Source: Pseudoalteromonas luteoviolacea H33-S
Lineage (GTDB): Bacteria; Pseudomonadota; Gammaproteobacteria; Enterobacterales; Alteromonadaceae
Reading direction: 5' to 3'
DNA length: 64,000 nt
Assembly (NCBI RefSeq): GCF_001625695.1
Contig: NZ_AUXY01000054.1
Span: 21,599 to 85,598 of the forward strand
Shown: piece after piece, positions 47,814 through 58,021 of the stretch
Layout of the letters: every line of letters begins with the position of its first letter
Numbering within the stretch: position 1 is the first letter of the stretch
The notes under the pieces: model-generated
Database searches by the model: none
What the model was told of the DNA's origin: nothing
What the model saw: only the letters and a program-made list of their open reading frames with translations
Translations under genes and position numbers: made by a program

Positions 47814-48348
47814 ATGATTAGGTGGCAGGCAAAAATGAATAAATGTCATGTTGGAATGAGATACGCATGGTAATTACAGCTTACTATTCGCACTGTAGGA
47901 CATTCATTAAAAAGCGAATGTAATTCTGTATGCCACAGTATGACTGGCTTGTAGTAAAAATATCATGCTTACCTACAAACTGTATAATAAAAGTCCAGTC
48001 TTTCCAATTGCTCACTAATTTTTAGAATAAGAAAGCGCAGGTTTACATTTATGTCATTTCTCTTGCCGTAAAGTGTCATGCTTGGTCTGTTTTAATCGAC
48101 TCACTTTTTATTTTCTATTCATGTGTTAGGCGATAGGGAAGGCGTGTCATAGTTAATCACTCAACCTTCTTTGTTGTACTACGCCTCTTAAACATTGGAT
48201 ATTCAGCTATTGTGTTTAGGTAAATTATTCCTGTCTATATGAATGTTTCGAAATTGAAACAGGTTTATAAAAGTTCTAAATTGAGATGTTTTAGCTAATT
48301 TTTAACCAACTTAATGTTTTAATTATAATGAACAGCAGGATAGGACTT
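47814..48348. other. AT-rich intergenic region upstream of the hexosaminidase gene
   Basis: 535 bases with no open frame of coding character and no recognised RNA. It has scattered short inverted repeats and presumably holds the promoter of the hexosaminidase gene. No element can be named with confidence. Confidence 0.45.
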
Positions 48349-51012
48349 ATGCATGAGAACAAAAAAGCATTAACGGCGCGCACTTTGGTTGCGTTATTAC
48401 CGGCCATGGTAATAGCTGGCCAAACTTGGGCCAGCACCAGCCTAGCACAAATAAATCAGCAGCAACTTAATCAGCTTGCTGACACCCTCGATGTGAAGTA
48501 TCGCTTACTCAGTAATATGCCTGAGCAATGTCCAGGTTCTACGGCTGAATTTTGTTATCACGCACAAATTGAAATCACGAGTCCGTTTACTGCAAAGGTA
48601 GATGGTTGGAAAATCCTGTATAGCCAAGTGTATCCAGCGACACAAAGTAAAAGCGAGCAGCTGGCATTACGTCACTTTAATGGCGACCTGAACCACATCT
48701 CACCAAGTAACGCATTCACTGGATTCGAAGCAGGGAAGAGCCAAGTTATTGAATTTTGGGTCGCCAGTTCACTGCTTAATGAAGGTGAGTTGATGCCCAA
48801 CTATATACTCACCGCACAGGGTCTTGAGCCAAAAGTGATAAAAAGCACCCAATCATACATTGAGCAGGATACAAGATTAGAAATAAAGCCTTATGCAGCA
48901 GTCAGTGCCAAAACCAGTGTGATGCAATCTCATCCTGATGATCAATATGCAAACTTTACCTCAGCTGCTTTATTTGAAAACTATAAAATCGACGATTATT
49001 CAGTTGATGCTATTGCGCATGCAATTGTGCCAACGCCTGATGCAATGAAGGTGTTTAGCAATGAGGCGCCACTTAATTTGAGTAGCGGTATTAAATTACA
49101 GCTTTCTGGGCTGGAGTATGGAGATGTGGCAGCGGCCCTAAAGCGTCTAGATGCGTTAGGGGTTAAGCAAACGCACAATGGCGTTGCAGTGAATATCATT
49201 GTGCGCGGCAAGCAACAAGGTCATAACGGCGCGTATCAGCTCAGCACTCAAAGAGGGCAAATACAGATTGAAGCGCAAGATAGTACAGGTGCATTTTATG
49301 GATTACAGTCGGTGGCGAGTTTGCTGTCACTGGACTCTATGCAGGTGCCTGCGGTAAATGTAGTTGATAAACCTCGCTATGATTATCGAGGCTTGCACTT
49401 GGATGTGGCGCGTAACTTCCGTTCTAAAGAGTTTGTATTGCGGTTACTCAGTAAAATGTCTGCTTATAAGCTTAATAAGCTGCATTTTCATCTCGCAGAT
49501 GATGAAGGGTGGCGCATTGAGATCCCGGGTTTACCTGAATTGACAGCGTTATCATCACATCGATGTATTGATTTGGATGATAAGCATTGTTTACAACCTC
49601 AGTTGGGGTCAGCAATCAATACTGACAGAGATGGTTATTATTCTATTGCTGATTACCAAGAGATCTTGAATTTTGCCAAGCAACATCATATTGAAATTAT
49701 TCCTTCGTTAGACATGCCAGGTCATTCGCGTGCAGCGGTTAAAGCCATGGAGAAGCGCTTTTACACGCTCACCAAAGCAGGTAAACATGACGCTGCGCGC
49801 CAGTATCTGCTCAGTGATCCGCAAGATGTCACCGAATACCGCTCAATTCAACACTACAACGACAACACATTAAATGTTTGTATGGAGTCAACTTATGCAT
49901 TTGTTGATAAGGTGATTTCAGAAGTGGCTGCGCAACATAAAAAAGCGGGCTCACCGCTAAATATCTACCATATCGGTGCAGACGAAACTGCTGGGGCATG
50001 GGTTGAGTCGCCAGCCTGTAAAAAGTTCATAGCTGACAAGTCCAATGATGTGCATGAAGTGGAAGAGTTGACGGGCTACTTTATTGAGCGAGTGTCGGCA
50101 ATGATTGCTAAAAAAGGTATTGAGGTAGCTGGTTGGAATGATGGTCTTTCTGAAACGAGACAGGACAAGATGCCACGTAAAGTGGCGTCTTATGTCTGGG
50201 CAACATTACCGCAAAATGCTCACAAGGTTGTGAGTGCTCATGCCAGACGGGGTTGGGACATTATTTTATCAACGCCGGATGTCACTTACTTAGATTTTCC
50301 CTATGAGTTAGACCCTAAAGAGAGTGGCTATAAATGGGGGGCGAGAAGAACAAATAGCAAAACAATTTTTGAGTTTATGCCTGATAACTTGCCAGCTAAT
50401 GCGGAAGTTAAGAAAGACACCATAGGTAGGAACTATGTGGCTGATGATCGAACGCAAGTGGATGAAAATGGTCAGTTTACTCATCAACCACTTCCAGAAG
50501 GTTTCCGTGTTACGGGGATCCAAGGTCACCTTTGGTCTGAGGTCGTACGCAAAGATCACTTAGCTGAGTACATGTTATTTCCTCGGTTATTAGCGTTGGC
50601 AGAGAAAGCATGGCATCGTGCGAAGTGGGAAGTACCCTATAACTATGCTGGTGAAAAGTATGACCACACAACAGGGTTCCTAACTGCTCAAATGCGTGAA
50701 CAGCGAGATCAACAGTGGCAAGACTTTATTCATGCCGTTGGACATAAAGAGCTTGAAAAGTTTGATCGATTGGGTGTTTTTTATCGGATCCCGAATGTGG
50801 TGAGCAAGGTGATAGACAATAGGTTGCATGCCTCTACGATCATTCCTGGGTTACCAATTCAGTTCAGAGTCAATCAAGGAGAATGGCGAGAGTATGATCA
50901 GCCATTGACGTTGAAAGCCGGAACTAAGGTTGAGCTAAGAGCACTTTCACCCGATAGGCGACGCCCTGGCAGAATCGAGTTTGCCGACATAACTGGCACT
51001 GCCCGATTTTAA
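48349..51012 (+). CDS. GH20 beta-N-acetylhexosaminidase (chitobiase type)
   Basis: An 887-residue exported enzyme that removes terminal N-acetylglucosamine from chitin oligosaccharides. Order: signal peptide (about 1-30), chitobiase-type N-terminal carbohydrate-binding domain (about 35-200), GH20b domain (about 215-345), catalytic GH20 barrel (about 345-760), and C-terminal sandwich domain (about 800-887). The barrel contains YRGLHLDVARNF and LHFHLADDEGWRIEI. The catalytic Asp-Glu pair lies in HIGADETAGAW (Asp545-Glu546); IIPSLDMPGHSRAA and IQGHLWSE support the fold. The ATG at 48349 was preferred over 48328 because AGGA and GGA precede it. It may act with the nearby TonB-dependent protein and deacetylase. 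Confidence 0.93.
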   Translation: MHENKKALTARTLVALLPAMVIAGQTWASTSLAQINQQQLNQLADTLDVKYRLLSNMPEQCPGSTAEFCYHAQIEITSPFTAKVDGWKILYSQVYPATQSKSEQLALRHFNGDLNHISPSNAFTGFEAGKSQVIEFWVASSLLNEGELMPNYILTAQGLEPKVIKSTQSYIEQDTRLEIKPYAAVSAKTSVMQSHPDDQYANFTSAALFENYKIDDYSVDAIAHAIVPTPDAMKVFSNEAPLNLSSGIKLQLSGLEYGDVAAALKRLDALGVKQTHNGVAVNIIVRGKQQGHNGAYQLSTQRGQIQIEAQDSTGAFYGLQSVASLLSLDSMQVPAVNVVDKPRYDYRGLHLDVARNFRSKEFVLRLLSKMSAYKLNKLHFHLADDEGWRIEIPGLPELTALSSHRCIDLDDKHCLQPQLGSAINTDRDGYYSIADYQEILNFAKQHHIEIIPSLDMPGHSRAAVKAMEKRFYTLTKAGKHDAARQYLLSDPQDVTEYRSIQHYNDNTLNVCMESTYAFVDKVISEVAAQHKKAGSPLNIYHIGADETAGAWVESPACKKFIADKSNDVHEVEELTGYFIERVSAMIAKKGIEVAGWNDGLSETRQDKMPRKVASYVWATLPQNAHKVVSAHARRGWDIILSTPDVTYLDFPYELDPKESGYKWGARRTNSKTIFEFMPDNLPANAEVKKDTIGRNYVADDRTQVDENGQFTHQPLPEGFRVTGIQGHLWSEVVRKDHLAEYMLFPRLLALAEKAWHRAKWEVPYNYAGEKYDHTTGFLTAQMREQRDQQWQDFIHAVGHKELEKFDRLGVFYRIPNVVSKVIDNRLHASTIIPGLPIQFRVNQGEWREYDQPLTLKAGTKVELRALSPDRRRPGRIEFADITGTARF

Positions 51013-51018
51013 GTTGCT

Positions 51019-51048
51019 GGGAGGCACCGAGTTCCTATGGTGCTTCCC
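51019..51048 (+). terminator. Terminator-like hairpin after the hexosaminidase gene
   Basis: Stem GGGAGGCACC / GGTGCTTCCC (10 bp with one G-T pair) with a 10-base loop, followed by AATTCTTTCT. A moderate Rho-independent terminator candidate. Confidence 0.6.
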
Positions 51049-51182
51049 AATTCTTTCTAGCGCAATAAGTGGTTGTGATCATCATATACATAGATAAAAA
51101 TTAAATTTGCCCAATGGCACCCCTTCATATTTTGGCGTCTATCTGTCATTGCGGTAGCCCATAACCATCAAGAGCATTTTGT

Positions 51183-51803
51183 ATGATCAGTCGAGTTATA
51201 CAGGGACAAACCGAGCCGGAAGATAATGCGCTATTTGGCATAGATACAGAGCTAACGACAGATCATGATGAGATGGACATCACCTGTATTTGTGTAATTG
51301 AGCAGTGCTCAGAGCTAAATAAAGTTCTAAGCATGTTAGAACATCAGTCCCTATGCCCTATGGAAGTTGTGATATGCCACCCGCCCTCACTGCGGTGTGA
51401 GGTATCTCAACAAGCAAGCTTTACAGTGCGCTCATTACCTTTTGATTTGCCTTTGAATTTGAATGCTAAGACGCCAGAACGGTTGGCATTAGCAATTAAT
51501 TGTGACTATGTCGTTATCTGCCCAGAAGCGTGTGCTTGGATATCGAATGAGTGGCTTAGCTTGCAACTTTATTATTTAAAAAATAATAAATTAGACGCGA
51601 TAGGACTGTCCCAAAGCGGTGATTTTGTATCAGTAGAATCCTGTTCTTATCTGCAAAGTAACACTTTTTGTTGCACAAAAGAGTTCTTTTTAGCAAAACA
51701 TCGCGCTTTAGATAAGCAACTTGGCTTTGAGGTGAAGCCGAACCAATACAGTGAACACAGCATCCAGTTCCCAACGGAGCTGGCGCACATATCATCAGAT
51801 TGA
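51183..51803 (+). CDS. Hypothetical protein, weakly glycosyltransferase-like
   Basis: A 206-residue protein without signal peptide or membrane segments. The pattern ITCICVIEQCSELNKVLSML, then PMEVVICHPPS, then a DYVVICPEACAWISNEWL block recalls the opening of GT-A (family 2) glycosyltransferases. The usual acidic DxD-type residues are not evident, so it may be a degenerate or distant member. It has many cysteines (about eight). It lies 18 bases before the TonB-dependent protein gene and is likely co-transcribed with it. Function unknown. Confidence 0.6.
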   Translation: MISRVIQGQTEPEDNALFGIDTELTTDHDEMDITCICVIEQCSELNKVLSMLEHQSLCPMEVVICHPPSLRCEVSQQASFTVRSLPFDLPLNLNAKTPERLALAINCDYVVICPEACAWISNEWLSLQLYYLKNNKLDAIGLSQSGDFVSVESCSYLQSNTFCCTKEFFLAKHRALDKQLGFEVKPNQYSEHSIQFPTELAHISSD

Positions 51804-51821
51804 CCCAATACAGGAAATACA

Positions 51822-53870
51822 TTGTTAGAACGTGATACAACCGCATGTCGAGCGACAGAAAAGAGAATGACCTGGACAAGAAATATACTTTCACTCTTCA
51901 TGTCTACATTAAGTATGATGTTTTTAGTCCCAGAATTAAATGCTGAGGAAGCACCTCCACTTGAAAGTCAGGTATTTGACCGTGTTTTCTTCGAGCAGTA
52001 TCACCCACAAACAGCCTTGGATATGATTTACCGCTTACCTGGTTTTTCATTTCAGAATACGAGCTCTGCCCGTGGCTTTGGCGCCAATGTCGGGAATGTC
52101 TTAATTAATGGCGCTCGTCCAGTTGTTAAGTCTGAAAAACTCAGCAATGTGTTAAATCGTCTGCCAGCTGCTTCTGTGCAACAGATCCGCATTTATCGGG
52201 GCAGTCAAATCCCGCCAGTTGCGGCCGGTAACACTGTGGTTGCTGATGTGATCTTACTTGATGTAGAAACATCGGGAAATGTGCAAGGGGAGCTAGTGCA
52301 ATTTCATGATGGCAGTATAAAGCCAAAAGTCGCATTACAATTAACAACGTCGTTGTTAGGGAGGGAGGCATCAGTAGGTATTCAAGCAAATAATACCCCT
52401 GGTTATCGCACTGCACTTATTACACAGCGAGATGAACAAAAAAAAGCCATCGCAAAATCATCGGAAGTGCTCGATGAATCTACTAAAGAGTTTAAATTGA
52501 CGGCTCAATTGAGCCAAATAGGTACAGACACAGAAACTATGCTGACAAGTAAAGTGAGCCGTGAAAAGTATCTGGGTGAAACTGTTAGATATGATGATAT
52601 GCAGCCAAGTAATGAAGCGCTGTATTTAATTCGAGAACTCGAAGTAGAAAATACAACGGATATTGCAGAGCTAGGTATAGATTGGCTCGTTAAAAGGGGG
52701 AGTCATCGGTGGCAGAATATCGCTATTTGGGTCATTGAAGACAAAACGTTTGCCAATACAGATGTCTTTTTTCCGACTGCGCTTGCTCACTCTACATGGC
52801 ATCAAAATGAGTTGAAAACAGAACTCATATTGAGAAGCAGCATTGAACTATCTCCAATAGGTCGTTTCACACCTCAATTTGGTATTGAATTAGTAGAGAA
52901 CAGAATGCAATCATTTGTATTGCAATCTGGCGATCAAAATATGGACCGTACTGATGTCAGTGAGCTTAGAGCTGAGCTATTTGGCAATGTCAATTACCAA
53001 GTGCATGAGACCCTCACCAGTGAAGTGGGGATTACCTATGAAAGCTCGCGTATTGATGTATCTGCACAAGAAAACAGTGAGCAATCCCTCTCTTTTTTCA
53101 AGCCAAGGCTTAAGGCAGACTGGCAGTTTGCAGAAAAACAAAGTCTAAGTGCTGCGGCTGAACATCGCGTGGGCCAGCTTGATTTTTCGGATTTTGCACG
53201 TAGCGTTGACCCGTTAGATGCAAGAGGTCAAGCTGGGAACACGCAGTTACGCCCACAACAGACCACCGAAGTCTCAGCGCAGTATCAGTGGTATTTTTCA
53301 AAACGCAGTAATTTGAAAGTAGAGTTACTGTATCAATGGCGAAAAGATGTATTGGAGCATATCGCGATAACGGACACCAGCAGCGCGATAGGCAATGCAG
53401 GAGATGGAGAGTATTGGGGCAGTACGATAGGCATAGCGATTGACTTAGCCCCCATTCTAGACAATGCGCTCTTTGAGGTGTCTTATGAGCATACTAATTC
53501 ACATTACAGCCATCCAAATGGGCGCAGTGAACGGTTAAGCAACTACTTAGATGATTGGCTGTGGATGCAGTTCCGTCATGATATCCCAAACCTCAAAAGT
53601 TCATGGGGGCTTGAGTATTGGGGGGATTATACAGAACCGGTTTACTATCCATATGAAACGCTGATTGTGCATGGCAATAAACGATTGAAAGGGTTTATTG
53701 AATCGTCTTGGATTCATCGTTTTAAAGTACGCTTTGAAGTAACGCATATGAATACCGGCCGATTTAGACGTGAACGAACTTTTTATGAACAAGCAATAAT
53801 ATCTGGCTATGAAGTCGCTGACCGTACGCATAAAGCGGACTATCGCTTGTCAGTATGGTACAACTTTTAG
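51822..53870 (+). CDS. TonB-dependent receptor-like outer-membrane protein
   Basis: A 682-residue exported protein with a plug domain and a C-terminal beta-barrel. In the plug region, NVLINGARPVVKSEKLSNVL and RLPAASVQQIRIYRG match the TonB-dependent receptor plug pattern (about 90-150). The barrel ends in RLSVWYNF, a normal outer-membrane C-terminus with final Phe. Length is at the short end for such receptors. The TTG at 51822 has AGGA six bases upstream; an ATG at 51867 gives a more typical signal peptide and is an equally possible start. Likely substrates are glycan fragments, by analogy with neighbouring GH20 and CE4 genes (inference). Confidence 0.82.
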   Translation: MLERDTTACRATEKRMTWTRNILSLFMSTLSMMFLVPELNAEEAPPLESQVFDRVFFEQYHPQTALDMIYRLPGFSFQNTSSARGFGANVGNVLINGARPVVKSEKLSNVLNRLPAASVQQIRIYRGSQIPPVAAGNTVVADVILLDVETSGNVQGELVQFHDGSIKPKVALQLTTSLLGREASVGIQANNTPGYRTALITQRDEQKKAIAKSSEVLDESTKEFKLTAQLSQIGTDTETMLTSKVSREKYLGETVRYDDMQPSNEALYLIRELEVENTTDIAELGIDWLVKRGSHRWQNIAIWVIEDKTFANTDVFFPTALAHSTWHQNELKTELILRSSIELSPIGRFTPQFGIELVENRMQSFVLQSGDQNMDRTDVSELRAELFGNVNYQVHETLTSEVGITYESSRIDVSAQENSEQSLSFFKPRLKADWQFAEKQSLSAAAEHRVGQLDFSDFARSVDPLDARGQAGNTQLRPQQTTEVSAQYQWYFSKRSNLKVELLYQWRKDVLEHIAITDTSSAIGNAGDGEYWGSTIGIAIDLAPILDNALFEVSYEHTNSHYSHPNGRSERLSNYLDDWLWMQFRHDIPNLKSSWGLEYWGDYTEPVYYPYETLIVHGNKRLKGFIESSWIHRFKVRFEVTHMNTGRFRRERTFYEQAIISGYEVADRTHKADYRLSVWYNF

Positions 53871-54031
53871 ATAGGGTGTTTTTATAAAACAAATAATATC
53901 ATTGGGTTATGTTTGTTAAATAGAAAATAAGAATACCTTCACTGTTTCTTCATGGTAGATAACATGGCCACTACGCACACTGCGTAGCGAGTGACTTAAA
54001 TTAACCAGAAATGGAAAAGGATATGTGTACT

Positions 54032-54853
54032 ATGAATGCCATTAAAAAACTTACCACAGTAACTTTATTGACTTTGTCAGTGAGCAGCTGTGCAGCAACC
54101 CAACAAAAAAATGTAGTAACGTCTGATTTTACATATCCAAATGGCGCGCGATATGCTGTGTCATTGACCTTTGATGATGCACGAAATAGTCAAGTAGATG
54201 TCGGTATTCCCATTTTAGATAAGCATAATGTGAAAGGGACTTTTTATGTCAATCCAAAATTTGTTGATGAGCGATTGGATGGCTGGAAAAAAGCCGCAAA
54301 AAATGGGCATGAATTAGGTAATCATACGAGTTCTCATTTGTGCACAGGCAACTTTGCATGGCTGAGAAAAGATGATCTGGGGCTTGAGCAGGTTGACTTA
54401 GCCTGGTTAAGACAAGACATTGAAGCCACAACGACCTACATGAAAGAGAAACTCGATGTCGAACCGCGCTCATTTGCATACCCTTGCGGAAACACTTTTG
54501 TTGGCAGGGGCAAAGAGGTAAAAAGCTATGTGCCGCTCATTGCCGAGCTATTTAAAACTGGACGTACTTGGCTAGATGAGACGGGGAATAATCCAACTTA
54601 TACCGATTTTGCACAGTTGGCTGGCAACCGAATGGACGGGATGAGCTTTGCAGAAATCAAAGGTCTGCTAGATATGCTCAAAGAAAATAATAAATGGATT
54701 ATTTTAGCTGGGCATGAAGTCGGGGAAAAAGGCCTTTATACCACGGATAAAGCAGCCTTAGATGCGCTGATTGTTTACTTAAAAGACCCCAAAAATGGAT
54801 ATTGGTTGGCAACAGTCGATGAGATTGCAACCTATATTGAAAAGCATAGATAA
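54032..54853 (+). CDS. Polysaccharide deacetylase (CE4/NodB domain) lipoprotein
   Basis: A 273-residue protein with a lipoprotein signal peptide (lipobox VSSC near residue 20) and a NodB-homology domain. Motif 1 is SLTFDDA (metal-binding Asp pair) and motif 2 is ELGNHTSSH (H-x3-H zinc ligands). Later parts are FAYPCGN and IILAGHEVGEKG. The family removes acetyl groups from N-acetylated glycans such as chitin oligomers, peptidoglycan or poly-GlcNAc. The ATG at 54032 is the preferred start because AAAGGA precedes it at a proper distance and the signal peptide begins there; the open frame starts at 54011. Substrate not determined. Confidence 0.88.
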   Translation: MNAIKKLTTVTLLTLSVSSCAATQQKNVVTSDFTYPNGARYAVSLTFDDARNSQVDVGIPILDKHNVKGTFYVNPKFVDERLDGWKKAAKNGHELGNHTSSHLCTGNFAWLRKDDLGLEQVDLAWLRQDIEATTTYMKEKLDVEPRSFAYPCGNTFVGRGKEVKSYVPLIAELFKTGRTWLDETGNNPTYTDFAQLAGNRMDGMSFAEIKGLLDMLKENNKWIILAGHEVGEKGLYTTDKAALDALIVYLKDPKNGYWLATVDEIATYIEKHR

Positions 54854-55013
54854 ATCAATGTGTGGCTATTTTTTAAACTGTAACAAAGGTTTAAAATTTA
54901 TTCATTAGACTTGTTTTCCAGTTCACCGCCCTCATATGAAAGAAGGCGGTGATAGCAGATATGGCAAATTGATAAATTAATTAAAAATTGAACTATCTTT
55001 GGCTGAACTTTGC

Positions 55014-55022
55014 TGTTACAAT
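55014..55022 (+). promoter_or_regulatory. Extended -10 promoter candidate for the spc operon
   Basis: TG-T-TACAAT lies about 108 bases before rplN. A small stem ACGAA-AGC-TTCGT with a T-run (about 55039-55057) follows in the leader and could be a pause or attenuation element. The S10 operon is not upstream, so the spc operon needs its own promoter here. Confidence 0.4.
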
Positions 55023-55130
55023 TCCCCGCCCTTGAAAGACGAAAGCTTCGTTTTTTGAGTGGAATTTAATCTAAATGCTTAGGTTTTATACAAAATCTAG
55101 GTAAATGTTAACTACACCGGAGCATAGACA

Positions 55131-55499
55131 ATGATCCAAATGCAAACTCAGCTGGACGTTGCTGATAACAGCGGCGCTCGCAAAGTGCAGTGTATTAAAG
55201 TCCTTGGTGGTTCGCACCGTCGCTACGCGCGTGTTGGTGACATCATTAAAGTTTCTGTTAAAGAAGCAATTCCTCGCGGCAAAGTGAAGAAAGGTGATGT
55301 TAAAAACGCAGTAGTAGTGCGTACTAAGAAAGGCGTTCGTCGTCCAGACGGCTCTTTAATCCGTTTCGATAGCAATGCGGCTGTTATCTTAAATGATAGC
55401 CATCAGCCAATTGGTACTCGTATCTTCGGCCCTGTGACGCGTGAACTACGTAACGAAAAGTTCATGAAAATCGTTTCACTAGCACCAGAAGTACTATAA
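55131..55499 (+). CDS. rplN: 50S ribosomal protein L14
   Basis: A 122-residue protein starting [20 protein letters not shown], the L14 signature, and containing [22 protein letters not shown]14 binds 23S rRNA near the subunit interface. First gene of the spc operon. It is unusual that a polysaccharide deacetylase gene, not rpsQ of the S10 operon, lies upstream. A CCGGAG sequence serves as ribosome site. Confidence 0.98.
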   Translation: MIQMQTQLDVADNSGARKVQCIKVLGGSHRRYARVGDIIKVSVKEAIPRGKVKKGDVKNAVVVRTKKGVRRPDGSLIRFDSNAAVILNDSHQPIGTRIFGPVTRELRNEKFMKIVSLAPEVL

Positions 55500-55509
55500 G
55501 GAGTCGATC

Positions 55510-55824
55510 ATGGCAGCAAAAATCCGTCGTGATGACGAAGTAATCGTACTAGCCGGTAAAGACAAAGGTAAGCGCGGTAAAGTGCTTTCAGTTGTAACTG
55601 AGACTGGTCGTGTATTTGTTGAAGGCGTAAATATCATCAAGAAACACCAGAAGCCTGTACCACAACTACAGCAAGCTGGCGGTATTGTTGAGAAAGAAGC
55701 GTCTGTCGACGTATCAAATGTAGCGATTTTCAATGCCGAAACAGGCAAAGCAGATCGTGTTGGTTTTAGATTTGAAGACGGTAAAAAAGTCCGTTTCTTC
55801 AAGTCTACTGGCAAAACTATTTAA
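55510..55824 (+). CDS. rplX: 50S ribosomal protein L24
   Basis: A 104-residue protein with the KOW motif ([13 protein letters not shown] near residue 15) typical of L24, an early assembly protein that binds 23S rRNA. It starts 10 bases after rplN with AAGGAG as ribosome site. Length and order match E. coli. Confidence 0.98.
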   Translation: MAAKIRRDDEVIVLAGKDKGKRGKVLSVVTETGRVFVEGVNIIKKHQKPVPQLQQAGGIVEKEASVDVSNVAIFNAETGKADRVGFRFEDGKKVRFFKSTGKTI

Positions 55825-55839
55825 TAGTTGGAGTAGACG

Positions 55840-56379
55840 ATGGCGAAACTGCATGAAGTGTACAAAGACAAAGTAGTAAAAGAGCTTTTTGAAAAGTTCG
55901 GTTACAGCTCTGTCATGCAAGTCCCTCAGATCGAGAAGATCACACTTAACATGGGTGTGGGTGAAGCCCTAGCTGACAAGAAAATTCTAGAAAATGCTGT
56001 TGCAGATCTAGAAGCAATCTCTGGTCAGAAGCCTCTAGTGACTAAAGCACGCAAATCAGTTGCTGGCTTTAAGATCCGTGAAGGTTACCCAATTGGCTGT
56101 AAAGTAACCCTACGCGGCGAGCGTATGTGGGATTTCCTTGAGCGTTTAGTCTCAATCGCGATGCCACGTATTCGTGACTTCCGCGGTGTTAGCGCAAAGT
56201 CTTTTGACGGTCGCGGTAACTACTCTATGGGCGTACGTGAGCAAATCATCTTCCCAGAAATTGATTATGATAAAGTAGACCGTGTTCGCGGTATGGATAT
56301 CACAATCACTACTTCTGCGAAAACAGATGATGAAGGCCGTGCGTTATTAGAAGCGTTCAACTTCCCATTCAAAAAGTAA
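55840..56379 (+). CDS. rplE: 50S ribosomal protein L5
   Basis: A 179-residue protein with family blocks [35 protein letters not shown] and [21 protein letters not shown]5 binds 5S rRNA and the P-site tRNA region. Fully typical in length. In E. coli the S8 repressor binds the mRNA near the start of this gene; whether that site is kept here was not determined. Confidence 0.98.
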   Translation: MAKLHEVYKDKVVKELFEKFGYSSVMQVPQIEKITLNMGVGEALADKKILENAVADLEAISGQKPLVTKARKSVAGFKIREGYPIGCKVTLRGERMWDFLERLVSIAMPRIRDFRGVSAKSFDGRGNYSMGVREQIIFPEIDYDKVDRVRGMDITITTSAKTDDEGRALLEAFNFPFKK

Positions 56380-56389
56380 GGGTAGGGTT

Positions 56390-56695
56390 ATGGCAAAGAA
56401 TTCAATGAAAGCGCGTGACGTAAAACGTGCTAAATTAGTTGCACAGTACGCAGAAAAGCGTGCTGCACTTAAAGCTATCATCAGCGATGTTAAAACATCT
56501 GATGATGAGCGTTGGGACGCGGTATTAAAGCTTCAGTCTTTACCGCGTGATTCTAGCCCTTCACGTCAACGTAATCGTTGTAACATTACGGGCCGCCCAC
56601 ATGGTTACCTTCGCAAGTTCGGCCTAAGCCGTATCAAAGTTCGCGAAGCAGCTATGCGCGGTGAAATTCCTGGCCTTAAAAAGGCTTCTTGGTAA
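56390..56695 (+). CDS. rpsN: 30S ribosomal protein S14 (long, zinc-free form)
   Basis: A 101-residue protein with the conserved end [21 protein letters not shown] followed by [20 protein letters not shown]. It lacks the CxxC pairs of the short zinc-binding form, so it is the long C-minus type usual in Gammaproteobacteria. Located between rplE and rpsH as expected. Confidence 0.98.
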   Translation: MAKNSMKARDVKRAKLVAQYAEKRAALKAIISDVKTSDDERWDAVLKLQSLPRDSSPSRQRNRCNITGRPHGYLRKFGLSRIKVREAAMRGEIPGLKKASW

Positions 56696-56715
56696 TAGAA
56701 TCACGGGAGTAAGAC

Positions 56716-57108
56716 ATGAGCTTGCAAGATCCAATCGCGGATTTGTTTACACGCATCCGTAACGGTCAGTCTGCGAAGAAGGTAGAAGTAACAATGCCAA
56801 CTTCAAAGCTGAAAGTAGCTGTTGCTGACGTACTGAAAAACGAAGGTTTCATCACTGGTTATTCAGTATCAGGCGACGTAAAAGCAGAATTGACTATCGA
56901 ACTTAAGTACTTCGAAGGCAAAGCTGTTATCGAAAGCATCCAGCGTGTTAGCCGCCCTGGTCTACGTATCTACAAGAAACGTGACGAATTACCGAAGGTA
57001 ATGGGTGGTCTAGGTATCGCTATCGTATCAACTTCTAAAGGCCTGATGACAGACCGCGCTGCGCGTACCGCTGGTGTTGGTGGTGAAATCATTGGCTTTG
57101 TAGCTTAA
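56716..57108 (+). CDS. rpsH: 30S ribosomal protein S8
   Basis: A 130-residue protein beginning [18 protein letters not shown] and ending with [18 protein letters not shown] and the GGEIIGFVA tail, typical of S8. S8 binds the central domain of 16S rRNA and in E. coli also represses the spc operon through its mRNA. Confidence 0.98.
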   Translation: MSLQDPIADLFTRIRNGQSAKKVEVTMPTSKLKVAVADVLKNEGFITGYSVSGDVKAELTIELKYFEGKAVIESIQRVSRPGLRIYKKRDELPKVMGGLGIAIVSTSKGLMTDRAARTAGVGGEIIGFVA

Positions 57109-57121
57109 TCGGAGGGGAACT

Positions 57122-57652
57122 ATGTCTCGTATTGCGAAGGCTCCTATTGCTGTTCCTGCCGGTGTTGAAGTTGCAATTAACGGCCAGGAAATCAAAGTTA
57201 AAGGTAAAAATGGTGAATTGACTCGCGTTCTTAATGACGCAGTTGAAGTTGTTCTTAACGACAACGTTATCACTACAGCACCTCGTGAAGTAGCAAATGC
57301 TTGGGCTCAAGCTGGTACTGCACGCGCTCTGATCAATAACATGATCATCGGCGTTAACGAAGGTTTTGAAAAGAAACTACAACTAGTCGGTGTTGGTTAC
57401 CGTGCTGCAGTTAAGGGTAAAGTTTTAGACTTAACTCTTGGCTTCTCACACCCAGTGAACTTCGAGATCCCAGCGGGTATCACTATCGAAGCTCCAAGCC
57501 AGACTGAAATCGTTGTTAAAGGCGCAGACAAGCAGCTAGTTGGTCAAACTGCTGCAAACATCCGCTCATACCGTGAACCAGAGCCTTATAAAGGTAAAGG
57601 TGTACGTTACGCTGATGAGCACGTGCGTCGTAAAGAGGCTAAGAAGAAGTAA
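57122..57652 (+). CDS. rplF: 50S ribosomal protein L6
   Basis: A 176-residue protein starting [17 protein letters not shown], with the C-terminal signature [22 protein letters not shown]6 lies near the factor-binding site of the large subunit. Start 13 bases after rpsH with a GGAGGGGA ribosome site. Confidence 0.98.
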   Translation: MSRIAKAPIAVPAGVEVAINGQEIKVKGKNGELTRVLNDAVEVVLNDNVITTAPREVANAWAQAGTARALINNMIIGVNEGFEKKLQLVGVGYRAAVKGKVLDLTLGFSHPVNFEIPAGITIEAPSQTEIVVKGADKQLVGQTAANIRSYREPEPYKGKGVRYADEHVRRKEAKKK

Positions 57653-57661
57653 GGTAAGACG

Positions 57662-58012
57662 ATGGATAAGAAAACAGCTCGTCTACGTCGTGCTAAGCGC
57701 ACTCGTAGAAATATTATCGAACAAGGCACAACGCGTCTTGTTATCCACCGCACGCCACGTCACATATACGCTCAAATCGTAAACGTTGAGGGTATTGTAC
57801 TGGCTGCTGCTTCTACTGTTGAAAAAGCAATTGCTGAAACAGTTAAAGGCACTGGCAACATCGAAGCTGCACAAGCAGTTGGTAAAGCAGTTGCTGAACG
57901 CGCGGCAGACAAAGGCATCGAAAAGCTTGCTTTTGACCGCAGTGGCTTTAAATATCACGGCCGTGTGAAGGCGCTTGCTGATGCAGCGCGTGAAGCCGGT
58001 CTGCAATTCTAG
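57662..58012 (+). CDS. rplR: 50S ribosomal protein L18
   Basis: A 116-residue protein with a basic N-terminus ([16 protein letters not shown]), [18 protein letters not shown] in the middle and the end [21 protein letters not shown]18 binds 5S rRNA with L5 and L25. Confidence 0.98.
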   Translation: MDKKTARLRRAKRTRRNIIEQGTTRLVIHRTPRHIYAQIVNVEGIVLAAASTVEKAIAETVKGTGNIEAAQAVGKAVAERAADKGIEKLAFDRSGFKYHGRVKALADAAREAGLQF

Positions 58013-58021
58013 GAGTAGACA

